DNA from: Oscillospiraceae bacterium
GTDB taxonomy: Bacteria > Bacillota > Clostridia > Oscillospirales > Oscillospiraceae
Direction: 5' to 3'
DNA: 7,368 bases
NCBI GenBank assembly: GCA_031266955.1
Contig: JAISAA010000265.1
Location: 1 to 7,368 of the forward strand
Part shown: piece after piece, positions 1 to 7,100 of the stretch
How positions within the stretch are numbered: position 1 is the stretch's first letter
Layout of the letters: the number at the start of each line of letters is the position of its first letter
Made by a program: the position numbers and the translations under genes
Notes under the pieces: generated by a model
The model's database searches: none
Told to the model about the DNA's origin: nothing
Seen by the model: the letters and a program-made list of their open reading frames with translations, nothing else

Positions 1-24
1 TTGTGTCGCTTTAAGGTGAGGGGT

Positions 25-60
25 CCAGGGGAGAGGGAAATCGAAATCCCTCTCCCCTGG
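25..60. repeat. Perfect 14-bp inverted repeat (hairpin)
   Basis: CCAGGGGAGAGGGA at 25-38 is perfectly complementary to TCCCTCTCCCCTGG at 47-60, with an 8-base loop. No coding frame here looks real. On the minus strand the hairpin lies well downstream of pth, and no clear T-run follows, so it reads as a repetitive palindromic (REP-like) element rather than a classical terminator. A second hairpin follows after 11 bases. Confidence 0.75.
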
Positions 61-71
61 TCGTTCTTTCG

Positions 72-97
72 CCCCTTTCTTTCGACAAAGAAAGGGG
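72..97. repeat. Perfect 11-bp inverted repeat with CGAC loop
   Basis: CCCCTTTCTTT at 72-82 pairs perfectly with AAAGAAAGGGG at 87-97 around the tetraloop CGAC. Together with the 25-60 hairpin it forms a two-stem cassette. It could fold in RNA from either strand. No function can be assigned from sequence alone; a mobile REP/MITE-like origin is an inference. Confidence 0.7.
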
Positions 98-100
98 ACG

Positions 101-197
101 CCCGCCGCGCAGGCGAAAAGGACAGTCAAAAAGCCTTTGCCAAAATCCCCTGTCGCGCGCCGCGCGACAAAGGCCCCCCGCCGCGCAGGCGCAAAAG
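101..197. repeat. Direct-repeat pair flanking a GC-rich palindrome
   Basis: CCCGCCGCGCAGGCG occurs identically at 101-115 and 177-191. Each copy is followed by AAAAG (116-120, and 193-197 after one extra C). Between them, TGTCGCG at 151-157 pairs with CGCGACA at 163-169. GCCTTTG at 133-139 can also pair with CAAAGGC at 168-174, giving an alternative fold. The arrangement of direct repeats around a palindrome suggests an assembled or duplicated repeat element. No protein is evident. Confidence 0.6.
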
Positions 198-219
198 ATA
201 TAATACACCTCGGGGAACC

Positions 220-297
220 GGGCGAACACAGTTCGCCCCTACGGTACGGGGAACGGCGGGCCGCCGAGGACGTCGGCCCCTACGGGACGGGGACGGG
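220..297. repeat. Two tandem GTAGGGGC-type palindromic units
   Basis: Unit A: GGGCGAAC (220-227), a 3-base loop, GTTCGCCC (231-238), then CTACGGTACGGGGAACG. Unit B: GGGCCGCC (258-265), a 6-base loop, GTCGGCCC (272-279; one mismatch in the 8-bp stem), then CTACGGGACGGGGACG. The stems differ in sequence but the 3' tail is shared, and the units start 38 bases apart. A CGGGGAACC at 211-219 looks like the tail of an earlier unit. On the minus strand each unit opens with CCGTAGGGGC. From memory, palindromes of this GTAGGGGC type are common intergenic repeats in gut Clostridia. They lie immediately downstream of pth. Confidence 0.65.
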
Positions 298-303
298 GGC
301 GAA

Positions 304-894
304 TCAATTATATTCCCGCATTGCGGCGTCGGCGCCGTCTGAAATTATCTTTATCACCGCTTCGGCGGCGCGGGCCGCCGTTTGCTCCATTTCCTCGCGT
401 TCGCGGCCTGTGAACGCGCCGAGCACAAAGTCTATAAGCTCCCCGCCGGGGCCGTCGGGCGAGCCGACGCCGATTTTCAGGCGCGGGAAGCCGTCTCCGC
501 CGCATTTTTCAGAAATGTCGCGCAGGCCGTTGTGTCCGCCGGCGGAGCCGCTTCTGCGTATGCGCAGCTTGCCGGGGGGCAGGGATACGTCGTCGGAGAC
601 GACGAGTAGCCGGTCGAGCGGGATTTTATAGAATTTCATCGCCTCGCGCGCCGCCTCACCGGAGAGGTTCATAAACGTCTGCGGCTTTAAGAGCAGTGTT
701 TTTTGTCCGCCGAGCTCGGCCGTCGCCGTCAGCGCCTTGAATTTAAGGCGGTTTATCTTGACGCCGAGCTTATCGGCGAGCGCGTCTCCGACGAGAAAGC
801 CCGCGTTGTGACGCGTGTTCGCGTAGCGGAAGCCCGGATTGCCGAGGAACACGACGATCCACGCTATGCCGGCGGCTTTCCTGAAAAAAAACAT
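304..894 (-). CDS. pth: Peptidyl-tRNA hydrolase (Pth)
   Basis: This 196-residue protein is peptidyl-tRNA hydrolase, which cleaves the ester between a prematurely released peptide and its tRNA in the cytoplasm and so recycles tRNA. Family signatures are all present: FLGNPG with N19, TRHNAGF with catalytic H29, the FMNLSG motif with N76, SDDVSLPPG with D101, and GSAGGHNGLR with N122. These correspond to E. coli N10, H20, N68, D93 and N114. Length is normal for the family. The N-terminal extension MFFFRKAAGIAW before the first strand resembles that of many clostridial homologues, which supports ATG 894. That ATG touches the TAA of prs, with only a weak AGG ahead of it, so translation probably depends on ribosomes finishing prs. 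In Bacillus a ctc gene (ribosomal protein L25 family) usually lies between prs and pth; it is absent here. Confidence 0.96.
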   Translation of the reverse strand: MFFFRKAAGIAWIVVFLGNPGFRYANTRHNAGFLVGDALADKLGVKINRLKFKALTATAELGGQKTLLLKPQTFMNLSGEAAREAMKFYKIPLDRLLVVSDDVSLPPGKLRIRRSGSAGGHNGLRDISEKCGGDGFPRLKIGVGSPDGPGGELIDFVLGAFTGREREEMEQTAARAAEAVIKIISDGADAAMREYN

Positions 895-1854
895 TTACCT
901 GAACAGCGTCGATATCGACGTCTCGTCGTGTACGCGCACTATGGCCTCCGCGAAAAGCTCGGCGGCGGTGATGTACTGTATCTTGTCGCATTTCGGCGCG
1001 TTTTTCGGGTACGGTATCGTGTCCACAAGGCGCAGTATTTTTATCGGGCTTTCCTCGATGCGCCGTATGGCGGGGTCGGAGAGGACGCCGTGGGACGCGC
1101 AGGCGTAAATTTCCTTTGCGCCGCCGTCTTCCTTCAGGGACTTTGCCGCGCCGCACAGCGTTCCCCCCGTATCCACCAAATCGTCGAATATTATGACGTT
1201 TTTATCGCGCACGTCGCCGATTATATTCATGACCTCGGATTTGTTGGCCTCAGAGCGCAGCTTGTCCACGATGGCGAGCCCGTAGCCGAGACGCGTGGCG
1301 AACACACGCGCGCGCGCCACGGAGCCCACATCGGGCGAGACGACGACGTAGTCGGGATTCTCCTTGCCGAACACGTTGATATAATGCTCTGAGAGCATAC
1401 GCCCGGCGAACATATTGTCGAGCGGGATATCGAAAAATCCCTGTATCTGCGCGGAGTGCAGGTCCATCGTGAGCACGCGGTCGGCCCCCGCCGTCGTTAT
1501 CATATTCGCGACGAGCTTGGCGGAGATGGGCGCGCGCGCCTTGTCCTTGCGGTCCTGCCGCGCGTAGCCGAAATACGGGATCACGGCGGTTATGCGCCCG
1601 GCGGAGGCGCGGCGGCAGGCGTCTGTCATCACGAGAAGCTCCATAAGATTGTCGTTGACGTGGTTGCAGGTGGACTGGATTATGAACACGTCGGCGCCGC
1701 GCAGCGTTTCGTTGATGGAAAGGCACACCTCCCCGTCCGCGAACGCTGACACCTGCGCGTCGCCGAGCTTCACGCCGAGCCGCCGGACTATTGCCTTCGC
1801 GAGGGCCCTGTTAGAGTTTCCGGTGAATACTTTGATTTCGCTGCTGTAAGCCAT
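895..1854 (-). CDS. prs: Ribose-phosphate pyrophosphokinase (PRPP synthetase)
   Basis: Prs transfers pyrophosphate from ATP to ribose 5-phosphate, making PRPP for purine, pyrimidine, NAD, histidine and tryptophan synthesis. The protein has 319 residues from ATG 1854, close to the 317 of B. subtilis Prs. Visible motifs: GNSN near the N-terminus, FADGEV (38-43), the RQDRKDKARAPISAK flexible loop (99-113), DLHSAQIQGFFD (131-142) with the ATP-binding His133, SPDVGSVARAR (173-183), catalytic K198 in VDKLR, and the ribose-phosphate loop DDLVDTGGT (224-232). It differs from the textbook enzyme in KARAPIS for REPIT, DVGSV for DHGGV, and DTGGT for DTAGT; I recall similar variants in other Clostridia. 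A TTG at 1875 is in frame, but the ribosome-binding site and the family N-terminus favour ATG 1854. It is followed directly by pth. Confidence 0.96.
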   Translation of the reverse strand: MAYSSEIKVFTGNSNRALAKAIVRRLGVKLGDAQVSAFADGEVCLSINETLRGADVFIIQSTCNHVNDNLMELLVMTDACRRASAGRITAVIPYFGYARQDRKDKARAPISAKLVANMITTAGADRVLTMDLHSAQIQGFFDIPLDNMFAGRMLSEHYINVFGKENPDYVVVSPDVGSVARARVFATRLGYGLAIVDKLRSEANKSEVMNIIGDVRDKNVIIFDDLVDTGGTLCGAAKSLKEDGGAKEIYACASHGVLSDPAIRRIEESPIKILRLVDTIPYPKNAPKCDKIQYITAAELFAEAIVRVHDETSISTLFR

Positions 1855-1864
1855 CTTGTTAAAT

Positions 1865-1872
1865 CTCCCTCC
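1865..1872 (-). promoter_or_regulatory. Ribosome-binding site of prs
   Basis: Read on the minus strand, GGAGGGAG ends 10 bases before ATG 1854. The alternative TTG start at 1873-1875 would sit inside and just upstream of this site and would have no Shine-Dalgarno of its own, so the site decides the start. The resulting N-terminus, MAYSSEIKVFTGNSN, matches the usual Prs beginning. Confidence 0.8.
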
Positions 1873-1962
1873 CAAAATATAATTGCGTGTTAAAATCGAC
1901 TGCGGCCATTGCCGCCGGATTGAAATTACGCGCTACGCGCGGAGTGCTGTTCTAACCGCGAT

Positions 1963-1985
1963 AAGTCTCAAAACAAGTCTCAAAA
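1963..1985. repeat. Tandem 11-bp direct repeat
   Basis: AAGTCTCAAAA occurs twice, at 1963-1973 and 1975-1985, separated by one C. It lies between the hairpin after the cupin gene and prs. On the minus strand it supplies the T-rich tail (TTTTGAGACTT twice) following that hairpin, so it could contribute to termination. It could instead be a binding site in the prs leader. Confidence 0.6.
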
Positions 1986-1987
1986 GC

Positions 1988-2030
1988 TGTAAGGGACTGC
2001 GAGCGCCGTATCGCGCCGCGGTCCCTTACA
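1988..2030 (-). terminator. Probable intrinsic terminator of the cupin gene
   Basis: TGTAAGGGAC at 1988-1997 pairs perfectly with GTCCCTTACA at 2021-2030, and the 23-base interior is GC-rich and partly self-complementary (GCG/CGC pairs). The hairpin starts 9 bases after the cupin stop codon at 2040. On the minus strand it is followed by GCTTTTGAGACTTGTTTTG, which is T-rich but interrupted. This suits a terminator that insulates the cupin transcript from prs, although leakage into prs is possible. Confidence 0.6.
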
Positions 2031-2039
2031 TATATTCGC

Positions 2040-2405
2040 TTACGCCTCCGGCGGCGTTATCAGGACTACGAGCATTTTGCAGGAGTCGGGGCCCTTGTTC
2101 ACAACGGATTTTTTTGTGCCGGGGCCGCAGTGGTAGGAATCTCCGGGGTAAAGCGTTGTTTTCACCTCGTCGGGGGTGCCGACCTCGCTTTCCAGATACA
2201 TCTCGCCCTCGGCGATGTAGTAGACCGTTTCCTTCGCGTTCGCGCCGTAGTTGCAGCCGCCGCCGGGCAGGAAGTGTGACATTCCGATTGTGATCCCGCC
2301 CTGGTTCACGTCCTTCGGGTCGTGCAGGCGCGTCGTGCGCACGTCGAAGTGCCCCGGCGCTTCGTAATTGTACGCCTCGTCCCGCCGCGTGATTTTGTAG
2401 CTCAT
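2040..2405 (-). CDS. Small single-domain cupin protein lacking metal-ligand histidines
   Basis: A 121-residue soluble protein with one cupin beta-barrel. Cupin motif 1 is seen as LPGGGCNYGANAKETVYYIAEGE (46-68, E59 and G67 conserved). Motif 2 is YPGDSYHCGPGTKKSVVNKG (86-105, with PG and N103 conserved). The histidines that normally bind metal are replaced: motif 1 has N/Y/G where HxH is expected, and motif 2 has K99 where H is expected. H92 and H44 remain nearby. The protein may bind a small molecule or act as a sensor or isomerase without the standard metal site; its substrate is unknown. There is no signal peptide or membrane segment. The start at ATG 2405 is backed by AAGGAG at 2417-2422. 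It appears to be a single-gene unit, divergent from spoIVA. Confidence 0.85.
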   Translation of the reverse strand: MSYKITRRDEAYNYEAPGHFDVRTTRLHDPKDVNQGGITIGMSHFLPGGGCNYGANAKETVYYIAEGEMYLESEVGTPDEVKTTLYPGDSYHCGPGTKKSVVNKGPDSCKMLVVLITPPEA

Positions 2406-2416
2406 TTGTTGATCCG

Positions 2417-2422
2417 CTCCTT
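2417..2422 (-). promoter_or_regulatory. Ribosome-binding site of the cupin gene
   Basis: On the minus strand AAGGAG lies 11 bases before ATG 2405. The stretch just upstream (about 2423-2440 in plus coordinates) is very AT-rich (ATTATATTATTTATAA on the minus strand) and probably contains the -10 region. I could not find a convincing -35 box at the right distance. Confidence 0.65.
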
Positions 2423-2574
2423 ATAAATAATATAATTAAATGTGTACGCGTATTTTTTGCGCTGTGCCGTCCGGAGCATTGTAGCACTGTTTTTCGGGGA
2501 GTTCAATAGGTTTTTGCCTGAAAGCGTATTTTTCCCCGCCGCGCTCCCCTGTTGTACTGTAATCTCAAGGCTGT

Positions 2575-2603
2575 GCATATCTCACGGCTTATCCTCATAA
2601 ATA
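2575..2603 (+). promoter_or_regulatory. Putative sigma-E (sporulation) promoter of spoIVA
   Basis: GCATATC at 2575-2581 matches the sigma-E -35 consensus (GCATATT-like). After a 14-base spacer, CATAAATA at 2596-2603 resembles the -10 consensus CATACAAT. In Bacillus, spoIVA is a mother-cell gene under sigma-E, so the location fits. Transcription would begin near 2608-2612, just ahead of the ribosome-binding site at 2625. That would exclude the in-frame TTG 2552 and ATG 2603 as starts. The match was made by eye. Confidence 0.65.
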
Positions 2604-2624
2604 TGAGCAAGCCTATTTTTTATG

Positions 2625-2630
2625 AGGGGG
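2625..2630 (+). promoter_or_regulatory. Ribosome-binding site that fixes the GTG start of spoIVA
   Basis: AGGGGG sits 8 bases before GTG 2639. Neither in-frame upstream start (TTG 2552, ATG 2603) has a Shine-Dalgarno sequence, and both would add residues absent from the family. The GTG start gives an N-terminus (MNEHSIYEDIATRTGGDIYL) that aligns without gaps to B. subtilis SpoIVA as I remember it. Confidence 0.8.
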
Positions 2631-2638
2631 ACGAACGC

Positions 2639-4117
2639 GTGAATGAGCACAGCATATATGAGGATATCGCGACGCGCACGGGCGGCGATATTTACCTTGG
2701 GGTCGTCGGGCCCGTGCGGACGGGAAAATCCACATTTATAAAGCGCTTTATGGAGACGCTCGTGCTCCCGGGCATCGACAACGCGTATATACGAGAGCGG
2801 GCGCGCGACGAGCTGCCGCAGTCCGCGTCCGGGCGCACCGTTATGACAGCCGAGCCGAAATTCGTGCCCGAGGAGGCGGCGCGATTGACGCTTGACGGCG
2901 CCGCCGACGTTTCCGTAAGGCTCATCGACTGCGTGGGCTATATGGTCCCCGGCGCGGCGGGGCAGTTTGAGGACGGGCGCGAGCGCATGGTGACAACGCC
3001 GTGGCTCGACAAGGAGATCCCGCTCGCCGAAGCCGCCGAGCTCGGCACGCGCAAGGTCATCGCGGAGCATTCGACGATCGGCCTCGTCATCACGACGGAC
3101 GGCACTATCGGCGATATCCCGCGCGAGGATTTTATCGACGCGGAAACGCGCGTCATAAACGAGCTGCGAGCGATCGGCAAGCCGTTCATCATCGTCGTCA
3201 ACAGCGCAGAGCCCGATTCCGCCGGCGCTCAGGCTCTAAGCGCCGAGCTTGCCGAAAAGCACGCCGTGACGTGCTTGGCAAAAAACGTGCAGAAAATGGA
3301 CGCGCGCGATATTGCCGCTATACTGAAATCCGTGCTGTACGAATTCCCGATACGCGAGCTCGGCGTGTTCCTGCCCGCGTGGGTGGACGCTTTGCCGTTT
3401 GAGCATCCGATAAAAAGCAGCCTGCTCGAGTCCATACGCCGCGCCGCGCCCGGTCTGCTGCGGATACGCGACACCGACGGCGCGCTTTTGACGATCTCAG
3501 CCGACGAGAACGTCTCAAACGCGTCAGTGCGCGGCGCCGACCTCGGCAGCGGTACCGTCGCCGTCACGCTGGATGTCCCGCGCGAGCTGTTTTACGGCAC
3601 GCTCTCCGAGCAGTCCGGCTTCGACGTCCGCGACGACGGAGACCTCATCTCCCTGCTGACGGAGCTGTCCGGAGTGAAGCGGGAATACGACCGCATAGAC
3701 TCCGCCCTGCGCGACGTGCGCGAGCGCGGCTACGGGATCGTTATGCCGTCGCGCGAGGAACTGCGGCTTGAGGAGCCGGAGATCGTGCGACAGGGCGGAC
3801 GGTACGGCGTGAAGCTGAAAGCGTCGGCGCCGAGCATCCATATGCTCATGGCGAATATAGAGACCGAGGTATCCCCCGCCGTGGGCGGCGAGCGCTCCAA
3901 CGAGGACGTTATAAACTTCCTGCTTCAGGAGTTCGAGGGCGACGTCAGTAAGATATGGGAATCGAATATGTTCGGCAAGTCGCTGTACGACATCGCCGGC
4001 GAGGGCCTGAACGCGAAAATCAAGAAAATGCCGGAGGAAACGCAGATGAAGCTGCGCGGCACGCTCCAGCGCATAATAAACGAGGGCTCCGGCGGGATCA
4101 TTTGCATTATATTGTAG
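2639..4117 (+). CDS. spoIVA: Stage IV sporulation protein A (spore-coat morphogenetic ATPase)
   Basis: SpoIVA is a cytoskeletal ATPase of the mother cell. It is recruited to the forespore surface by SpoVM and polymerises irreversibly on ATP hydrolysis to form the coat basement layer. From GTG 2639 the protein has 492 residues, the same as B. subtilis SpoIVA. The N-terminal TRAFAC-class P-loop domain shows Walker A GPVRTGKST (24-32, K30) and Walker B RLIDCVGY (94-101, D97). DELPQSASGRTVMTAEPKF lies at 57-75, and EHSTIGLVITTDGTIGDIPR follows. The middle and C-terminal regions keep EYDRIDSALRDV, EPEIVRQGGRYGVKLKASAPSIHM and the terminal GSGGIICIIL, which corresponds to the conserved C-terminal membrane/SpoVM-contact segment. 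One notable change is alanine at position 71, where B. subtilis has the second of two threonines. The gene stands alone between a sigma-E-like promoter and a hairpin terminator. It is strong evidence that the host forms endospores. Confidence 0.97.
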   Translation: MNEHSIYEDIATRTGGDIYLGVVGPVRTGKSTFIKRFMETLVLPGIDNAYIRERARDELPQSASGRTVMTAEPKFVPEEAARLTLDGAADVSVRLIDCVGYMVPGAAGQFEDGRERMVTTPWLDKEIPLAEAAELGTRKVIAEHSTIGLVITTDGTIGDIPREDFIDAETRVINELRAIGKPFIIVVNSAEPDSAGAQALSAELAEKHAVTCLAKNVQKMDARDIAAILKSVLYEFPIRELGVFLPAWVDALPFEHPIKSSLLESIRRAAPGLLRIRDTDGALLTISADENVSNASVRGADLGSGTVAVTLDVPRELFYGTLSEQSGFDVRDDGDLISLLTELSGVKREYDRIDSALRDVRERGYGIVMPSREELRLEEPEIVRQGGRYGVKLKASAPSIHMLMANIETEVSPAVGGERSNEDVINFLLQEFEGDVSKIWESNMFGKSLYDIAGEGLNAKIKKMPEETQMKLRGTLQRIINEGSGGIICIIL

Positions 4118-4137
4118 ACGCGGCAAAACAAATATAA

Positions 4138-4169
4138 GCACGGGGCACCCGGTTGGGGGCGCCCCGTGC
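4138..4169. terminator. Bidirectional terminator between spoIVA and the SLH gene
   Basis: GCACGGGGC at 4138-4146 pairs perfectly with GCCCCGTGC at 4161-4169, and CCC/GGG can extend the pairing inside the loop. It starts 20 bases after the spoIVA stop codon. On the plus strand a short GTTTATA follows. On the minus strand TTATATTTGTTTTG follows, a better T-rich tail for the convergent SLH gene that stops at 4186. It therefore probably serves both genes. Confidence 0.75.
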
Positions 4170-4185
4170 GTTTATACCGGGCGGC

Positions 4186-7100
4186 TCAACCGGCGGAATT
4201 GCCTACATCAACAGCGACGGTGAATTCAGGGACCGCGGCGCCGGCCTTGTCAGTCAGCGCGTTGAAGACGTTGTCGAACAGGTCCTTGTAGCTGATCGTC
4301 ACCGCGTCCGCCGCCGCGACCTTGTCCGCGAGCCAGCTCTCAAGAGGTATGTCGATTTTGCCGTCTTCGACGATCCCGTTGACCGCGGCCCAGCCGAATT
4401 TGTATCGGACGGTGTAATTTGTGCCGTCGATGTTCAGCGTCCAAAAGCAGCCCGTGGGATAATTTTTGTCGAGCTGGCTGTCGGTAAACGTCAGCTCAAC
4501 GCTCTCCATCTCGGGCGAGAATTCCGCGGACACGGCGGTGTACGGAGCGCCCGTTATTACGATGTCAAAGGCTTGGGTGTTCAAGCCGGCTGCGGCGTCA
4601 TTCGCCCACGTCTTCCACGTCCACGATCCCGAAGGCGCCGTTCCCGAACCGTCGCTCGTGCCGGACTCGTCGAACGTCCAAGTCAAGCTTTTGCTCTGGT
4701 CAAATGACACAATCGGCTCAAACGACAGATAATGCTCGCTGCCTCCGTCCCGAAGTCCTGTTGTATTGCCGTTTTCCATAACCAGCGCCGCGATCAGTCC
4801 TTCTCCGTCATATGTGACGGTAAATGTCTCGTATAGATCGCCCCACGCTTTTTCAAAGAAGTTATTCCCGATTCCCGGAGTCAGCGCGATTTTGGCGTGT
4901 CCCGCGGCGGGATTTATCGCCGCCGACAATTTTGTCACAGCTGCGGGGACAACGGCAAACTCGCTGAACGCAGCCACCGGATTACCGGAGGCGTCCTTCA
5001 ATGGCGAGTCGCCCGGAGGAGTATAGCTCACGGTCAATCCCGTAATATCGGATATGGCCGCCGACAATGTAAGCTCAACCATCGACTCATTGAAGACCTC
5101 ATCCGTTGGAGGAATGATCGAAATCGCGCTCACAGTCCCGCTCCCCGATAAACTAAAGGCCGACGTCGGCGGCGCAGAAGCAATGTTCATCGCCTCGTCA
5201 AAACGAATATAGATTTTATTCTTGTCGTTATTTACGAACGCGGAAATCGGCTCAGGCGGCGTTGAGTCGCCCTGCATACCGCCGCCGTCTTTCGCGGCGG
5301 TTATCTTTATCACCGACGGATTTTCTGACGTGCCGCCGTTTGCGGCTTTGAGCACGAGCGCAACCTGCACGTCTTGTGAGCTTTTGACCACAGGATCACC
5401 TGTCGTAGTAAACACGTGTTCCCCGCCGTCGTCAAGCAGAAGATACGCGCCGCCGTTGGTGTGCGCGAGCGGAGTCGATCCGCCCCACTCCCACTCCACG
5501 TATGCGTGACCGTTCAAAACGCTCTGAACGGAGAAAAGCGACTGAAAACCGTTCACGCCGTCGATGACGATAAAGCACTCGACGGGCTGCGCGGGCTCGG
5601 ATGCGAGCTTCGCTTTTACCTCGATATGCCCTCCCTCGAGGACGCGGACCTGCGGGTATCCGGGCGCAAATCGCGCGTCGCCGACCTCTTTTTCGTAGTC
5701 GGCAATGCCCTTGTTGCGTAAAAGCAGCTCAAACATCTTTTTCGCCGTCCGGCCGCCGTAGGAGAGCGTGGCGGTCAGCTTTACGGGCGCGTCAGCCTTG
5801 CCGGTATCCGGGCGCGTGACGGCGCCTGCCGCGGATATGCCGGGGGCGGCGTCAGCCAGAACGGACAGGGCCGGCAGAGCCAGCGGTAAAACGGCGCCCG
5901 TCCGCTTCGCGTTAAAGCTCAGCGGATAGAGCTCGGGCTCAGTCTCCGACATCCACGCGACCGAGACCCCCGCGATCGACGCGGGGAGACTGAGATCTGA
6001 TATTATCGCTTCTTCATATTTGTTGCCGCCTTTTATGCTGTCAAACGTCAGCGCGGCCTGCGCCGCGTCAATATCAGGCGCCGAGCCGCCGGAATAACCT
6101 CCGCCGCCACCGCCCGACGAGCTTGACGACGAGCCCGACGTCGTGCTCGACTTGCCGGGGTCTACCTTGCCTGTGGAGGTCGTGACCGATCCTGCGCCGG
6201 AGTCAACAGTGACCTTCGTGCCGCTCGTCTTGACCTCGACGCCGGTTTTTGCGTCCTCGGTCACCGTAACAGCCGTGACCTTGCCAGCGCCGCTGAGCTT
6301 GACGTCGGAGGCTTCAATTGTCGCCGCCGTCACTGTCGCGCCGGAGGTTACCGTAATCGTAGCCTTAGTCCCTACCGCGAGAGCTTCGACTTTCGCGGAG
6401 ATCGTTACCGTCGCGGCTGCCGCCGTCGTCACGTCGGTGAACTCGCCCGTCGCGGAGACCTGCGTTTTGGGCGCTATCGTTACCTTTGATATCGCGGCGT
6501 TGTTTGTCGTCGCAACGGTCGCCTTACTTTCGGCGGATATCGTCACTGTTCCGACAACTGCGTCCGCGCTCTCCACGACGAAGCGCGCAGCTTGGCCGAA
6601 CGTCTTTGCGATAGTGACATTCAGGATATTGCTCTTGCCCTTGACGTGAATTGAGTTCACTCCGCCGCCGAAGATGACGAGGCGGCCGTTTACCGTCACT
6701 CCGTCAAGCGTAATGTCGCCGTCACCTACGCCCTGCGCGATGATGAGGTCGCCCTCTATCACGCCTTCCGTGAGCGTGACGCCGCCCTTGTTGAGAATCA
6801 CGCTCTTGGCTGATTCGGCTGCTTTGCTTTCCTTGACTATGTCAGTCACGGCATTGTCCAGCGCTTGCATTATTTGCGCGCGGCTGAATGCGTCTGACGG
6901 CATAAGCTCGCCGTAGTCATTGCCGTTGAAGATGCCCGCTCTGCCGAGCGCGGCTGCGTAGGGCTTGTACTCGGACGAGATGGCGTAGTCGTCAGAGAAC
7001 TTTGACGCTCCGGATACTGGAGAGATGCCGAAAGCTTTAGCGACGATTTTCGCCGCGAGCTCGCGCGTCAAGGGAAGCGCAGCTTCACTTGCTTCGATAG

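Noticed and set aside
199..204. TATAAT on the plus strand as a promoter
   Set aside because: No -35 element at suitable spacing and no plus-strand gene downstream; it lies between repeat elements.
1..342. Plus-strand frames of 113 and 164 residues over the repeat region and the pth 3' end
   Set aside because: Arg/Pro/Gly-rich translations of palindromic repeats that overlap pth, with no family resemblance.
703..1392. 229-residue plus-strand reading frame opposite prs and pth
   Set aside because: It lies antisense to two well-supported genes, its protein resembles no family, and long open antisense frames are expected in GC-rich DNA.
1876..1881. TATATT on the minus strand as the -10 box of prs
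   Set aside because: No -35 match is present, and transcription from it would start inside or next to the Shine-Dalgarno sequence, leaving almost no leader.
2495..2538. CGGGGA/TCCCCG inverted repeat in the divergent intergenic region
   Set aside because: Only a 6-bp stem with a 32-base loop, easily expected by chance.
3524..4141. 205-residue minus-strand frame opposite spoIVA
   Set aside because: Antisense shadow of a conserved gene, with no recognisable motifs and no ribosome-binding site seen.
6143..6649. 168-residue plus-strand frame rich in Val, Thr and Ala
   Set aside because: It is the complement of the VTI-repeat region of the SLH protein. The apparent repeats merely mirror that protein's codon pattern.
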